Shown here piece after piece: positions 35,201 to 43,204 of a stretch of 64,000 nucleotides of DNA. Under the pieces are notes generated by a model that saw only the letters and a program-made list of their open reading frames with translations, was not told the origin of the DNA and made no database searches. The stretch is from Sphingobacteriales bacterium 16-39-50 (GTDB lineage Bacteria > Bacteroidota > Bacteroidia > Sphingobacteriales > Sphingobacteriaceae), in NCBI GenBank assembly GCA_002257025.1, contig NCHA01000001.1, positions 806,001-870,000 on the forward strand, written 5' to 3'. The position numbers were made by a program, and so were the translations under genes. How positions within the stretch are numbered: position 1 is the stretch's first letter; the number at the start of each line of letters is the position of its first letter.

Positions 35201-38200
35201 TTAATTCAACTTATACCGAACGCCAAGCAATTTAGAAATATCTTCCAAAAATTCATTACTCGGATTTATTTTTACTGATTTGGATGGCATCTCGAGTGTC
35301 GTTTCTCCTTCAAAATCCATGATCATGAATTTCAGCTGACAATTGCGCTGCGGATTCTGCTCAGTATTTTGCTTCACAATCTCATCCATCATCGTCATAA
35401 AAGACTCAGACAATTCAGTCAGAGGCAATTGAATTGTCAGACATTTTGACATTTTATCCCGCAACTCTGATAGCAGGACGATGCTGTTAACCTTAAATTC
35501 CCAGTTATCTTTTTGCTTAAAACGCTCCATAACAGTGCCTCTCACCTGTAAAAACAGACCCACCACCAGGTATTGCTTTAATTTGATATAATCTTCCCCA
35601 AACAAGGCAATTTCGAAGGTCTCTCCATAATCTTCAAGCATAAAAGAACCGAAAGGCTTGCCAGTCTTTGTAGTACCATGCCTGCATGCCGATACCAGTC
35701 CACCGATAACAAGATCCCGGTTACTGATTTTCTTAAATTCCTCCTGATCTTCAGGTAGTGCTTCTGTACTCTTCATTCTGTTAATCAGACTCAGATGCTT
35801 TACCTGATGAGAACAGAAATTCTCCAGTTCAAACTTATAATTATCAAGCGGATGCCCTGTCAGATAAATACCAATAGATTCCTTCTCGTACTTCAGCTTC
35901 TCAATCAATCCCCATTCTTCACATTCAGGAAGCTGAGGTTCAGTAATTTCAGCATCATTGGTACCGCCAAACAAAGAGGCCTGTGAGGAATTTAAATTGT
36001 TTTGAAAATCATTCGTGTATTTTACCAATCGCTCAATTCCATTGTAAAAACCCCCATCTGGTTTAAAGAAAAACTGAGCCCGGTTAAAGCCAAAGCAGTC
36101 GAATGCACCACCATAGACAAGATTTTCGTATACTTTCTTACTCACTGCACGTGAATTGGTCCGGCGTGCAAAATCATACACACTGGTATACAAACCGTTT
36201 GCCTCCCGCTCTTCCACAATACTTTCTACAGCCTTTTCCCCTACACCTTTCATTCCCGACATACCAAAACGTACCTCACCTTTTTTATTGACCGTAAAAC
36301 TCAGTTCTGATTCATTGATATCAGGCCCTAATACAGGGATTCCCATCTTTTTACACTCCTCCATGAAGAAAGAGATCTTTTCGATGTTATTCTGATTGTT
36401 CAAAACCGCAGCCATGTATTCTGCGGGGTAATTAGCCTTCAGATAAGCCGTTTGATAGGCCACAAATGCATAACAGGTTGAATGTGATTTATTGAAGGCA
36501 TATTGCGCAAAAGCCTCCCAGTCTGTCCATACCTTTTCGGCAATTTTAGGATCATGACCATTGGTATTGCAGCCCTCCATAAACTGGGCTTTCATTTTAT
36601 TCAGAACCTCGATCTGCTTCTTACCCATCGCCTTACGCAGCATATCTGCATCACCCTTGCTGAAACCGGCAAGCTTTTGCGACAGCAGCATCACCTGCTC
36701 CTGATACACCGTAATACCATAGGTCTCTTCCAGATGCTCCTGCATATCCATCAGATCATAACTCACAGCTTCACGACCGTGTTTACGGGAAATGAATTTG
36801 GGGATGTATTCAATTGGCCCCGGACGGTAAAGCGCATTCATCGCGATCAGATCCTCAAACTTGTCCGGCTTCAGATCACGCAAATACATTTGCATTCCGT
36901 CGCTCTCAAACTGGAAAGTACCGTTTGTATCGCCACGCTGATAAAGCTCAAAAGTCTTCTGATCTTCGAGCGAAATATAATCGATGTCGATGTCGACATT
37001 ATGATTCTGCTTAATCAAACGCAGGGCATCCTTGATAATGGTCAGGGTTTTAAGTCCCAGAAAGTCCATCTTAATTACTCCCGCATCTTCAATCACCCGC
37101 CCGTCAAACTGGGTAACCAGCAAGTCAGATTCTTTGGAAGTTGCGACCGGAATAATATCCGTAAGATCGTATGGTGCAATGATAATACCTGCAGCGTGAA
37201 CACCCACGTTCCGTACCGAGCCTTCCAGGATCATCGCCTCTTTCAATACATCTGACTGCAGCGATTTACCATCCTCCAGGATCTTCCTCAGAGTTTTAAT
37301 ATTCTCAAAATCTTCAGGATTCTGTTCCTTTTTAACCGTATCGATCGGAGCTGTCATAACCTGTACAAGGTTGGTTCCCGGTCTGTCGGGGACCAGCTTA
37401 GCCAGCATATTCGACTCGGCTAAAGGCAGATCCAATACCCGGGCAACATCCTTAATACTCGATTTCGCGGCCATAGAGCCGTAGGTAATTATCTGGGCTA
37501 CCTGATTTTTACCGTATTTATCAACCACATAATCAATTACCTTCTGCCGACCTGCATCATCAAAATCCGTATCAATATCGGGCATTGACTTACGGTCGGG
37601 GTTCAGAAAACGCTCAAACAGCAGGTTGTATTTAATTGGATCGATATTGGTGATCCCGATGCAATAGGCCACTACAGAACCGGCAGCAGAACCACGGCCC
37701 GGACCAATAAACACACCCAAATCGCGCCCGGCACGAATAAAATCAGCAACAATGAGAAAATAACCTGCAAAACCCATAGTGCGAATAGTGAAGAGCTCGA
37801 AATTGAGTCGTTCTTCAACTTCCGGACTAATATCAACATAACGATCTTTGGCACCTTTAAAGGTCAGGTCTTTGAGGTATTCCCACTGATTCATGTTCTC
37901 AGCTTCAGCCCCCTGATGGATCTTAAATTCATCAGGAATCGGGAAATTCGGGAGCATGATATCCCGCTTCAGTTGAAGAATATCAACCTTGTCTACGATC
38001 TCATTTGTGTTGTCAAGCGATTCAGGAAGATCATGAAAAACCTTTCCCATTTCTTCCTGACTCTTAAAGAAGAACTGATCATTTGGAAACCCAAATCTAA
38101 AACCCTTTCCACTTTCCTCATCCGTCGCGATAGGTGTACTTTTCATATCGCCGGTATTCACACATAAAAGAATATCATGTGCATTTGCATCCTCCTGATC

Positions 38201-38833
38201 CACATAATGCGAATCGTTGGAGCAAATAACTTTAACATTGTATTTCTTTGCAAATTTGAGCAGAACTGCGTTGACCGTTTCCTGCTCGGGGATATTGTGG
38301 CGCTGAAGTTCGATGTAATAATCCTCCCCAAAAAGATCCAGCCACCATTTGAATTCAATTTCAGCCTCTTCCTCCCCTTTTTTCAGAATAGTCTGAGGTA
38401 CGGATGCACCAAGGCAGCAGGTAGTCGCAATCAATCCCTTATGATGCCTGAGAATCAGTTCCTTATCGATACGGGGCCATTTACTGTACAAGCCTTCGAT
38501 ATAACCCAGGGAGCATAGTTTTACGAGGTTTTTATAGCCTTCCGCATTTTTAGCAAGCAATAGCTGATGAAAACGCTGATCCCGTTTCTCCTTTGTAAAC
38601 TGCTTGACATGGCGGTCTTCAACCACATAAAACTCACAACCAACAATTGGTTTCACACCATGTTTACCCGCTTCGGCAACGAATTTGAAAACCCCGAACA
38701 TATTTCCATGGTCGGTAATGGCCATCGCTTTCATTCCATCGGCTTTAGCCTTTTTGAAGAGCCGTGAAATATCTGCCGCACCATCCAACAGTGAGAATTG
38801 TGTGTGTACGTGCAGATGCGAAAAATCAGGCAT
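35201..38833 (-). CDS. dnaE: DNA polymerase III subunit alpha
   Basis: The replicative polymerase catalytic subunit, 1210 residues. The N-terminal PHP domain is HLHVHTQFSLLDGAADI. The palm carries the catalytic Asp pair in KSMPDIDTDFDDAGR (about residue 400) after GPGRGSAAGSVVAYCIG, and fingers/thumb follow. A tandem HhH region and the OB fold near residue 1030 (DLVIGGLVSACRHGTTKTGKPFGSFMLED) come next. The length is full. It is the longest complete gene in the window and stands alone on the minus strand. Confidence 0.97.
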   Translation of the reverse strand: MPDFSHLHVHTQFSLLDGAADISRLFKKAKADGMKAMAITDHGNMFGVFKFVAEAGKHGVKPIVGCEFYVVEDRHVKQFTKEKRDQRFHQLLLAKNAEGYKNLVKLCSLGYIEGLYSKWPRIDKELILRHHKGLIATTCCLGASVPQTILKKGEEEAEIEFKWWLDLFGEDYYIELQRHNIPEQETVNAVLLKFAKKYNVKVICSNDSHYVDQEDANAHDILLCVNTGDMKSTPIATDEESGKGFRFGFPNDQFFFKSQEEMGKVFHDLPESLDNTNEIVDKVDILQLKRDIMLPNFPIPDEFKIHQGAEAENMNQWEYLKDLTFKGAKDRYVDISPEVEERLNFELFTIRTMGFAGYFLIVADFIRAGRDLGVFIGPGRGSAAGSVVAYCIGITNIDPIKYNLLFERFLNPDRKSMPDIDTDFDDAGRQKVIDYVVDKYGKNQVAQIITYGSMAAKSSIKDVARVLDLPLAESNMLAKLVPDRPGTNLVQVMTAPIDTVKKEQNPEDFENIKTLRKILEDGKSLQSDVLKEAMILEGSVRNVGVHAAGIIIAPYDLTDIIPVATSKESDLLVTQFDGRVIEDAGVIKMDFLGLKTLTIIKDALRLIKQNHNVDIDIDYISLEDQKTFELYQRGDTNGTFQFESDGMQMYLRDLKPDKFEDLIAMNALYRPGPIEYIPKFISRKHGREAVSYDLMDMQEHLEETYGITVYQEQVMLLSQKLAGFSKGDADMLRKAMGKKQIEVLNKMKAQFMEGCNTNGHDPKIAEKVWTDWEAFAQYAFNKSHSTCYAFVAYQTAYLKANYPAEYMAAVLNNQNNIEKISFFMEECKKMGIPVLGPDINESELSFTVNKKGEVRFGMSGMKGVGEKAVESIVEEREANGLYTSVYDFARRTNSRAVSKKVYENLVYGGAFDCFGFNRAQFFFKPDGGFYNGIERLVKYTNDFQNNLNSSQASLFGGTNDAEITEPQLPECEEWGLIEKLKYEKESIGIYLTGHPLDNYKFELENFCSHQVKHLSLINRMKSTEALPEDQEEFKKISNRDLVIGGLVSACRHGTTKTGKPFGSFMLEDYGETFEIALFGEDYIKLKQYLVVGLFLQVRGTVMERFKQKDNWEFKVNSIVLLSELRDKMSKCLTIQLPLTELSESFMTMMDEIVKQNTEQNPQRNCQLKFMIMDFEGETTLEMPSKSVKINPSNEFLEDISKLLGVRYKLN

Positions 38834-38855
38834 AAAGATAATTTTGGGATGAATT

Positions 38856-38863
38856 CAAATTTA
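38856..38863 (-). promoter_or_regulatory. Candidate -7 box for dnaE
   Basis: The minus strand reads TAAATTTG (TAnnTTTG), 22 nt upstream of the dnaE ATG at 38833. No clear -33 TTG. Confidence 0.4.
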
Positions 38864-38913
38864 CGAATCTTTTAGGGTGGGAAGAAGGGTGTTGAAAAGT
38901 ATAAAGGAAATGT

Positions 38914-38995
38914 TCTCGCAAAGACGCAAAAACCATGAGCTGAAAGGAATAATTCAGTAATCAGTATACCACTGCGTCTTTGCGTCTTTGCGAGA
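38914..38995. repeat. 82-nt inverted repeat with 8-nt periodic arms
   Basis: TCTCGCAAAGACGCAAA (38914-38930) and its perfect complement (38979-38995) are 17-bp arms around 48 nt. GCGTCTTT is repeated in the right arm with a period of 8. It lies in the 323-nt divergent gap between dnaE and the lipoprotein gene. The rest of that gap holds a short palindrome-like stretch (CTGCCGACAGGCAG) near 39056-39070 and no gene. Confidence 0.85.
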
Positions 38996-39156
38996 GTAAA
39001 AAAATGTCCGAAAGGAGAATAGAAAAGCATTTATAGCATATCTAGGCTAGCCAAACTGCCGACAGGCAGGGAGTAATGATTAATAAGAACTCTCGTTAGA
39101 TATAAAATTAAGGCATATTATTTGCTTCAAACTGAACCAATGTAAATCCAATCAGA

Positions 39157-39909
39157 ATGAATACGATCAGATCCATCAGCATAATTGCCTTATTACTAGT
39201 ATTAAACAGCTGCGCATCACTCTACATGCCCAACGTTCCAAACACCCCGATGCTAAGTGCTAAGGATGAAGTACATGCATCCGGTCATCTGACTTTAAAA
39301 GGAAATTTTTCATTCAACTCAGCCTATGCATTTTCAGATCATTGGGGTGTACTTCTGAATGCTTCTGTAACCAATCAGGAAAGGGCAAGAAAGGAATTCA
39401 AGCAAAATCTGCTGGAAAGTGGCATTGGCTATTTTACGAAAATTGGAGTTGAGCAAAACCGTATCCTGGAAATTTACGCCGGACTTGGTACCGGAAATTC
39501 AGAACGCATTTACCTGACAAACACCAGCAGCGGACTGATTGCCGATGAAACACAAGAGATTAATTTTGGCAAGAAATTCCTGCAGTTAAATTACAGCACG
39601 AAGAAAAAGAAAACCCTCAATCTATTCGGAGCCAGGTTCCCCTTAAACTACGGCACAGCTCTACGGATCAGCCATATCCGCTCCAACAAATTCCAGATAA
39701 ATGGCCTGGAACAATTAGCAGAGGATAATATTTTCTTTGAGCCTGTATTTTTTACCAGAATGGCTGTCAGCAAAAACCTGCAGCTTCAATACAGCAGCGG
39801 CAGTAATTTCGGTTTAAAAAACCGGAAATACCTGCAGGCGGGGAATGGGGTATTGAGTATTGGATTGGTGTGGAATATGGGCGGGAATAATGTAACAAGG
39901 GTGGATTGA
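39157..39909 (+). CDS. Hypothetical lipoprotein with beta-rich mature part
   Basis: A 250-residue protein. The N-terminus MNTIRSISIIALLLVLNSC ends in a lipobox (VLNSC), so it should be lipid-anchored. The mature part alternates hydrophobic and polar residues (ASGHLTLKGNFSFNSAYAF, WGVLLNASVTN, VLSIGLVWNMG) like an eight- to ten-strand barrel or lipocalin-like fold. No family is recognised. It is followed by convergent cfa (51-nt gap) and has no partner gene. An envelope role is likely from the signal alone. Confidence 0.78.
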   Translation: MNTIRSISIIALLLVLNSCASLYMPNVPNTPMLSAKDEVHASGHLTLKGNFSFNSAYAFSDHWGVLLNASVTNQERARKEFKQNLLESGIGYFTKIGVEQNRILEIYAGLGTGNSERIYLTNTSSGLIADETQEINFGKKFLQLNYSTKKKKTLNLFGARFPLNYGTALRISHIRSNKFQINGLEQLAEDNIFFEPVFFTRMAVSKNLQLQYSSGSNFGLKNRKYLQAGNGVLSIGLVWNMGGNNVTRVD

Positions 39910-39960
39910 GCTGGCTTTAAAGCATGTGAATATTCATTTTCCTTGCATGAAACTAAATAC

Positions 39961-41079
39961 TCACCTCACTCCCTGATAAACATTAAAACTTTGTCGTTTA
40001 GTTAATACAATATGCCATAGCTGATTATAGCGTGCGCGGAATGTCGCTGCGCTTGCACAGAGGTAATAGCGCCACATCCGATAAAAGGTTTCGTCATAAT
40101 CTGCCTTAATGCTATCCCAGCTTTCTTCAAAATTTTCGAGCCAGGCCATTAATGTGGGGTCATAATAAAGGCCGAAATTATGCCAGTCTTCCAAAACAAA
40201 TAGTCCCTGCCAGGATTTGGACAACTGACTCGCCGATGGAATCACGCCATTGGGGAAAATATATTTATCTATCCATGGGTCGGTAGTTTTGGCATCATGC
40301 CCACCTCCTATCGTATGAATCAGGAACAACCCATCATCGCTAAGGCATCTGGATGCAACTTCCATATACTCCCTGTAATTACGATAGCCTACAGCCTCTA
40401 ACATTGCAATGGAGACTACCCTATCAAATTTTCCATTTACATCCCGATAATCCTGTAACCTGATCTCAACAGGAAACCCTTCATTTAATTCGCGGGCAAG
40501 AATAGCTTGCTGTTCAGATATGGTTAAAGCTGTAACAGAAACACCGTAATTTTCAGCAGCATATTTAGCAAAACCACCCCAGCCACAACCTATCTCCAGC
40601 ACGCTCATGCCTTTTTCCAATTTCAACTTTCGGCAAATCAGTTCAAGCTTGGCCTCCTGTGCTTCTTCAAGATTGTTCGCCTTTTCCCAATAACCGCATG
40701 AATACATCATTCGTGAATCAAGCATTTTTTCAAAAAGCTCATTACCTATATCATAATGTTTAAAAGCAACTTGCTTCGCCCGACTTTTGCTTTGCAGGTT
40801 TTTTAATTTTGCTGCCACCGCCAATAAAAGGAAGCCATAATTAAAGACCGGTAATTTTTTATGTAGGCGATGGTGAAACACTCTGAAGAAAAACTGATCC
40901 AAAGCCTCACAATCCCACCACCCTTCCATATACGACTCACCAAAAGCCAAACTACCCCCACCGACAACCCGCTCATAAAATTTGGAATTATGCACTTGTA
41001 TATCCCAGGGCCTGTCTCCATTAACAGTAACATCTATACCAGCAAATGCTTCCCGAAAAATTTGCTCAAGTGATCTCAT
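39961..41079 (-). CDS. cfa: Cyclopropane-fatty-acyl-phospholipid synthase family methyltransferase
   Basis: A SAM-dependent enzyme that methylenates unsaturated acyl chains of membrane lipids. 372 residues, the usual length. YDIGNELFEKMLDSRMMYSCGYW precedes the SAM motif LEIGCGWGGFAKYAAENYG near residue 161. IHTIGGGHDAKTTDPWIDKYIFPNG is the family catalytic segment. The start is ATG 41079. A TATTTTTG box at 41105-41112 suggests its own promoter. Confidence 0.95.
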   Translation of the reverse strand: MRSLEQIFREAFAGIDVTVNGDRPWDIQVHNSKFYERVVGGGSLAFGESYMEGWWDCEALDQFFFRVFHHRLHKKLPVFNYGFLLLAVAAKLKNLQSKSRAKQVAFKHYDIGNELFEKMLDSRMMYSCGYWEKANNLEEAQEAKLELICRKLKLEKGMSVLEIGCGWGGFAKYAAENYGVSVTALTISEQQAILARELNEGFPVEIRLQDYRDVNGKFDRVVSIAMLEAVGYRNYREYMEVASRCLSDDGLFLIHTIGGGHDAKTTDPWIDKYIFPNGVIPSASQLSKSWQGLFVLEDWHNFGLYYDPTLMAWLENFEESWDSIKADYDETFYRMWRYYLCASAATFRARYNQLWHIVLTKRQSFNVYQGVR

Positions 41080-41104
41080 GGATTTTAAACCTTTAGGTGT
41101 GTGC

Positions 41105-41112
41105 CAAAAATA
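41105..41112 (-). promoter_or_regulatory. Candidate -7 box for cfa
   Basis: The minus strand reads TATTTTTG (TAnnTTTG), 25 nt upstream of the cfa ATG. It sits in the 320-nt divergent region 41080-41399, which otherwise holds only the hipBA operator sites and promoter. Confidence 0.4.
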
Positions 41113-41272
41113 TAAATTTATTCAGTATTCCAATTTATACCATAAAGGGCACCTCAAGAAATCAGATTACCTGAGAAGGCAATACCTTGTAATTCCCGGG
41201 CCTGGTATATTAAATTGTAAAATACTGCGTAAGTTTAATGAAACATTACTTGAATAAAGTAATTAAATTTAA

Positions 41273-41376
41273 ATGATATATCATTCATTAATACAATTAT
41301 TACATATTATCGAATGATAATTCATTCAATACTCTTTATATCAATTTAATAATTATATTTGTATGAATTATCATAC
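41273..41376 (+). promoter_or_regulatory. Three palindromic operator-like sites upstream of hipBA
   Basis: Sites share ATGA-N4-TCAT: 41273-41284 (ATGATATATCAT, perfect palindrome), 41312-41327 (GAATGATAATTCATTC) and 41361-41376 (GTATGAATTATCATAC, imperfect only in the 4-nt centre). Centres are 41 and 49 nt apart. The third begins at the last G of the -7 box and would block initiation. HipB proteins bind inverted repeats upstream of their operon, so these are the likely HipB sites. Confidence 0.65.
41354..41361 (+). promoter_or_regulatory. Candidate -7 box for hipBA
   Basis: TATATTTG matches TAnnTTTG and overlaps the third ATGA-N4-TCAT site by one base. The leader to the ATG at 41400 would be about 33 nt. 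Confidence 0.5.
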
Positions 41377-41399
41377 AATAAATAGATAATTTAGCAATT

Positions 41400-41729
41400 A
41401 TGACTGAAATATCACACACAAATTATAATTCAATGAGCGACAAGGCTTTGGCCGGACAGATTGCTGCATTTGTAAAGCACCATCGCCTGGAGCAGAATAA
41501 ATCGCAGGAGCAACTGGCCAATGCAGCTGGTATCAGTCGCTCGACCCTGAGCCTGCTGGAACGCGGAGAAACCGTTACCCTCGCTACCCTGATCCAGGTT
41601 TTAAGGGTATTGGACTTATTACATATCATGGAAGTATTTACCGTTCAGCAGAGTATTAGTCCGCTGGCACTTGCAAAAATGGAACGGAATAAACGTAAAC
41701 GTGCCGGTGGAAGAAAACCGAACCCTTAA
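41400..41729 (+). CDS. hipB: HipB-like antitoxin, XRE-family regulator
   Basis: A 109-residue DNA-binding antitoxin. The helix-turn-helix spans about residues 25-75: QNKSQEQLANAAGISRSTLSLLERGETVTLATLIQVLRVL. The C-terminus is basic (MERNKRKRAGGRKPNP). An ATG at 41433 would give a shorter 98-residue form starting MSDKALAGQ; I kept 41400. The gap to hipA is 11 nt, so it is co-transcribed and probably autorepressed through the upstream palindromes. Confidence 0.9.
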   Translation: MTEISHTNYNSMSDKALAGQIAAFVKHHRLEQNKSQEQLANAAGISRSTLSLLERGETVTLATLIQVLRVLDLLHIMEVFTVQQSISPLALAKMERNKRKRAGGRKPNP

Positions 41730-41740
41730 GCTTCAGAGCA

Positions 41741-43042
41741 ATGAATGTAGCAGAAGTAAAAATCTGGAATGAACTGGTTGGGGCAGTTGCCTGGGATGAA
41801 AGAACCGGTCTGGCGAGTTTTGAGTATGAGCCTAAATTTAAAAAGCTGGGCTGGGAACTGGCTCCGCTAAAAATGCCACTTAATTCAGGCAGAAATGTGA
41901 TCAGCTTTCCTGAATTGCGCCGGAATAAAAACACAGAACACGATACCTTCAAAGGCTTACCCGGCTTACTAGCCGATGTATTGCCTGATAAATACGGAAA
42001 TCAACTCATCAACCTCTGGCTCGCACAGCAAGGCCGGCCACAGGACAGTATGAACCCAGTCGAAATGCTTTGCTTTATTGGCAGCAGAGGCATGGGTGCT
42101 CTGGAGTTTGAACCGACCAGCCTGAAAGAGAACGTCAGAACCTTTTCGATTGAAATAAACAACCTGGTGGATATCGCTCAGAAAATGCTCTACAGCAGGG
42201 AGTCCTTCGCGACAAACCTGCAAAAGGATGAGGAAAAAGCGGTGCTGGAGATTCTGAAAATTGGTACTTCAGCCGGTGGTGCCCGACCCAAAGCGGTTAT
42301 TGCCTACAATGAAAAAACGGGAGAAGTAAAATCAGGGCAAACAAGAGCTCCTCAGGGATTTGAACATTGGCTGATCAAACTGGATGGGGTGAGTGATGTT
42401 CAACTGGGAGCAACAAAGGGTTACGGCCGTGTGGAAATGGCTTATTATAATATGGCCATTGCCTGCGGCATTGACATGATGCCCTCTATGCTTTTGGAAG
42501 AAAACGAGCGGGCACATTTCATGACCAAACGATTTGACCGGGAAGGAGGAGAAACAAAACATCATATTCAAACTTTTTGTGCGCTGAAACACTTTGATTT
42601 CAACCTGGTCAGCAGCTTTAGTTATGAGCAATTATTTCAAACCATGCGCGAATTGAAACTGGATTATCAGGCAATGGAACAATTATTCAGAAGAATGGTG
42701 TTCAATGTTCTCGCCCGAAATTGCGATGATCATACAAAGAACTTTGCTTTCAGACTAAAAAAGGAAGGCAAGTGGGAACTGGCTCCGGCCTATGATATCT
42801 GCCATGCCTACCGTCCCGGAAGCGACTGGGTGAGTCAGCATGCCTTGAGCATCAATAATAAACGGAAGGATATTTTAAAAGAAGATCTCCTCATCATTGG
42901 CGAATCGATTAAAAGCAAAAAATCTGCTCATATCATTGAAGAAATAAGTGATACTGTAGGTCGATGGAGGGAATTTGCTAAGGAAGTAGAGGTAAGTCAA
43001 GGATTGGCGGATGCGATTGGGAAAACATTGTTGAAAATTTAG
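41741..43042 (+). CDS. hipA: HipA-type toxin, serine/threonine kinase
   Basis: The toxin of a type II system, 433 residues, full length and unsplit. In Escherichia coli HipA phosphorylates glutamyl-tRNA synthetase; the target here is unknown. The loop with the autophosphorylated Ser is at TSAGGARPK (residues 176-184), the catalytic segment NCDDHTKN at 327-334 and the metal-binding Asp in APAYDICH near 352. The N-terminal subdomain includes SFPELRRNKNTEHDTFKGLPG. The kinase residues are intact, so the protein should be active unless held by HipB. Confidence 0.93.
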   Translation: MNVAEVKIWNELVGAVAWDERTGLASFEYEPKFKKLGWELAPLKMPLNSGRNVISFPELRRNKNTEHDTFKGLPGLLADVLPDKYGNQLINLWLAQQGRPQDSMNPVEMLCFIGSRGMGALEFEPTSLKENVRTFSIEINNLVDIAQKMLYSRESFATNLQKDEEKAVLEILKIGTSAGGARPKAVIAYNEKTGEVKSGQTRAPQGFEHWLIKLDGVSDVQLGATKGYGRVEMAYYNMAIACGIDMMPSMLLEENERAHFMTKRFDREGGETKHHIQTFCALKHFDFNLVSSFSYEQLFQTMRELKLDYQAMEQLFRRMVFNVLARNCDDHTKNFAFRLKKEGKWELAPAYDICHAYRPGSDWVSQHALSINNKRKDILKEDLLIIGESIKSKKSAHIIEEISDTVGRWREFAKEVEVSQGLADAIGKTLLKI

Positions 43043-43092
43043 TTATCTGTTGTTTGGGAATGAAAAATCATCATAATCACGTTAATCAAGAG

Positions 43093-43131
43093 AATCACAG
43101 TTCAGACAGGCTAATTGTCTGAACTGTGATT
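43093..43131. repeat. Palindromic element with 9-nt periodic tails, copy 2
   Basis: AATCACAGTTCAGACA (43093-43108), 7-nt loop GGCTAAT, TGTCTGAACTGTGATT (43116-43131): perfect 16-bp arms. Outside the arms, AATCA on the left (from about 43065) and TGATT on the right (to about 43156) recur every 9 nt. The heads match the element at 34489-34579 but are turned inward instead of outward. It lies between convergent hipA and the MATE gene. Confidence 0.85.
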
Positions 43132-43169
43132 ATATGATTGAAATGATTAGTATGAGAACCTCCCTTTTT

Positions 43170-43204
43170 AATTCTCCACTCTCAATTCTCCACTCTCAAT
43201 TCCC
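43170..43204. repeat. Heptamer repeat array adjoining the MATE gene stop
   Basis: Five units on the plus strand: AATTCTC, CACTCTC, AATTCTC, CACTCTC, AATTCCC, so a 14-nt double unit is repeated. The array ends at base 43204, directly against the MATE stop codon (43207-43205) on the other strand. Confidence 0.85.

Noticed and set aside
36503..37255. 250-codon plus-strand frame inside dnaE
   Set aside because: Antisense to conserved polymerase coding sequence; the translated sequence is His/Leu/Gln rich with no domain.
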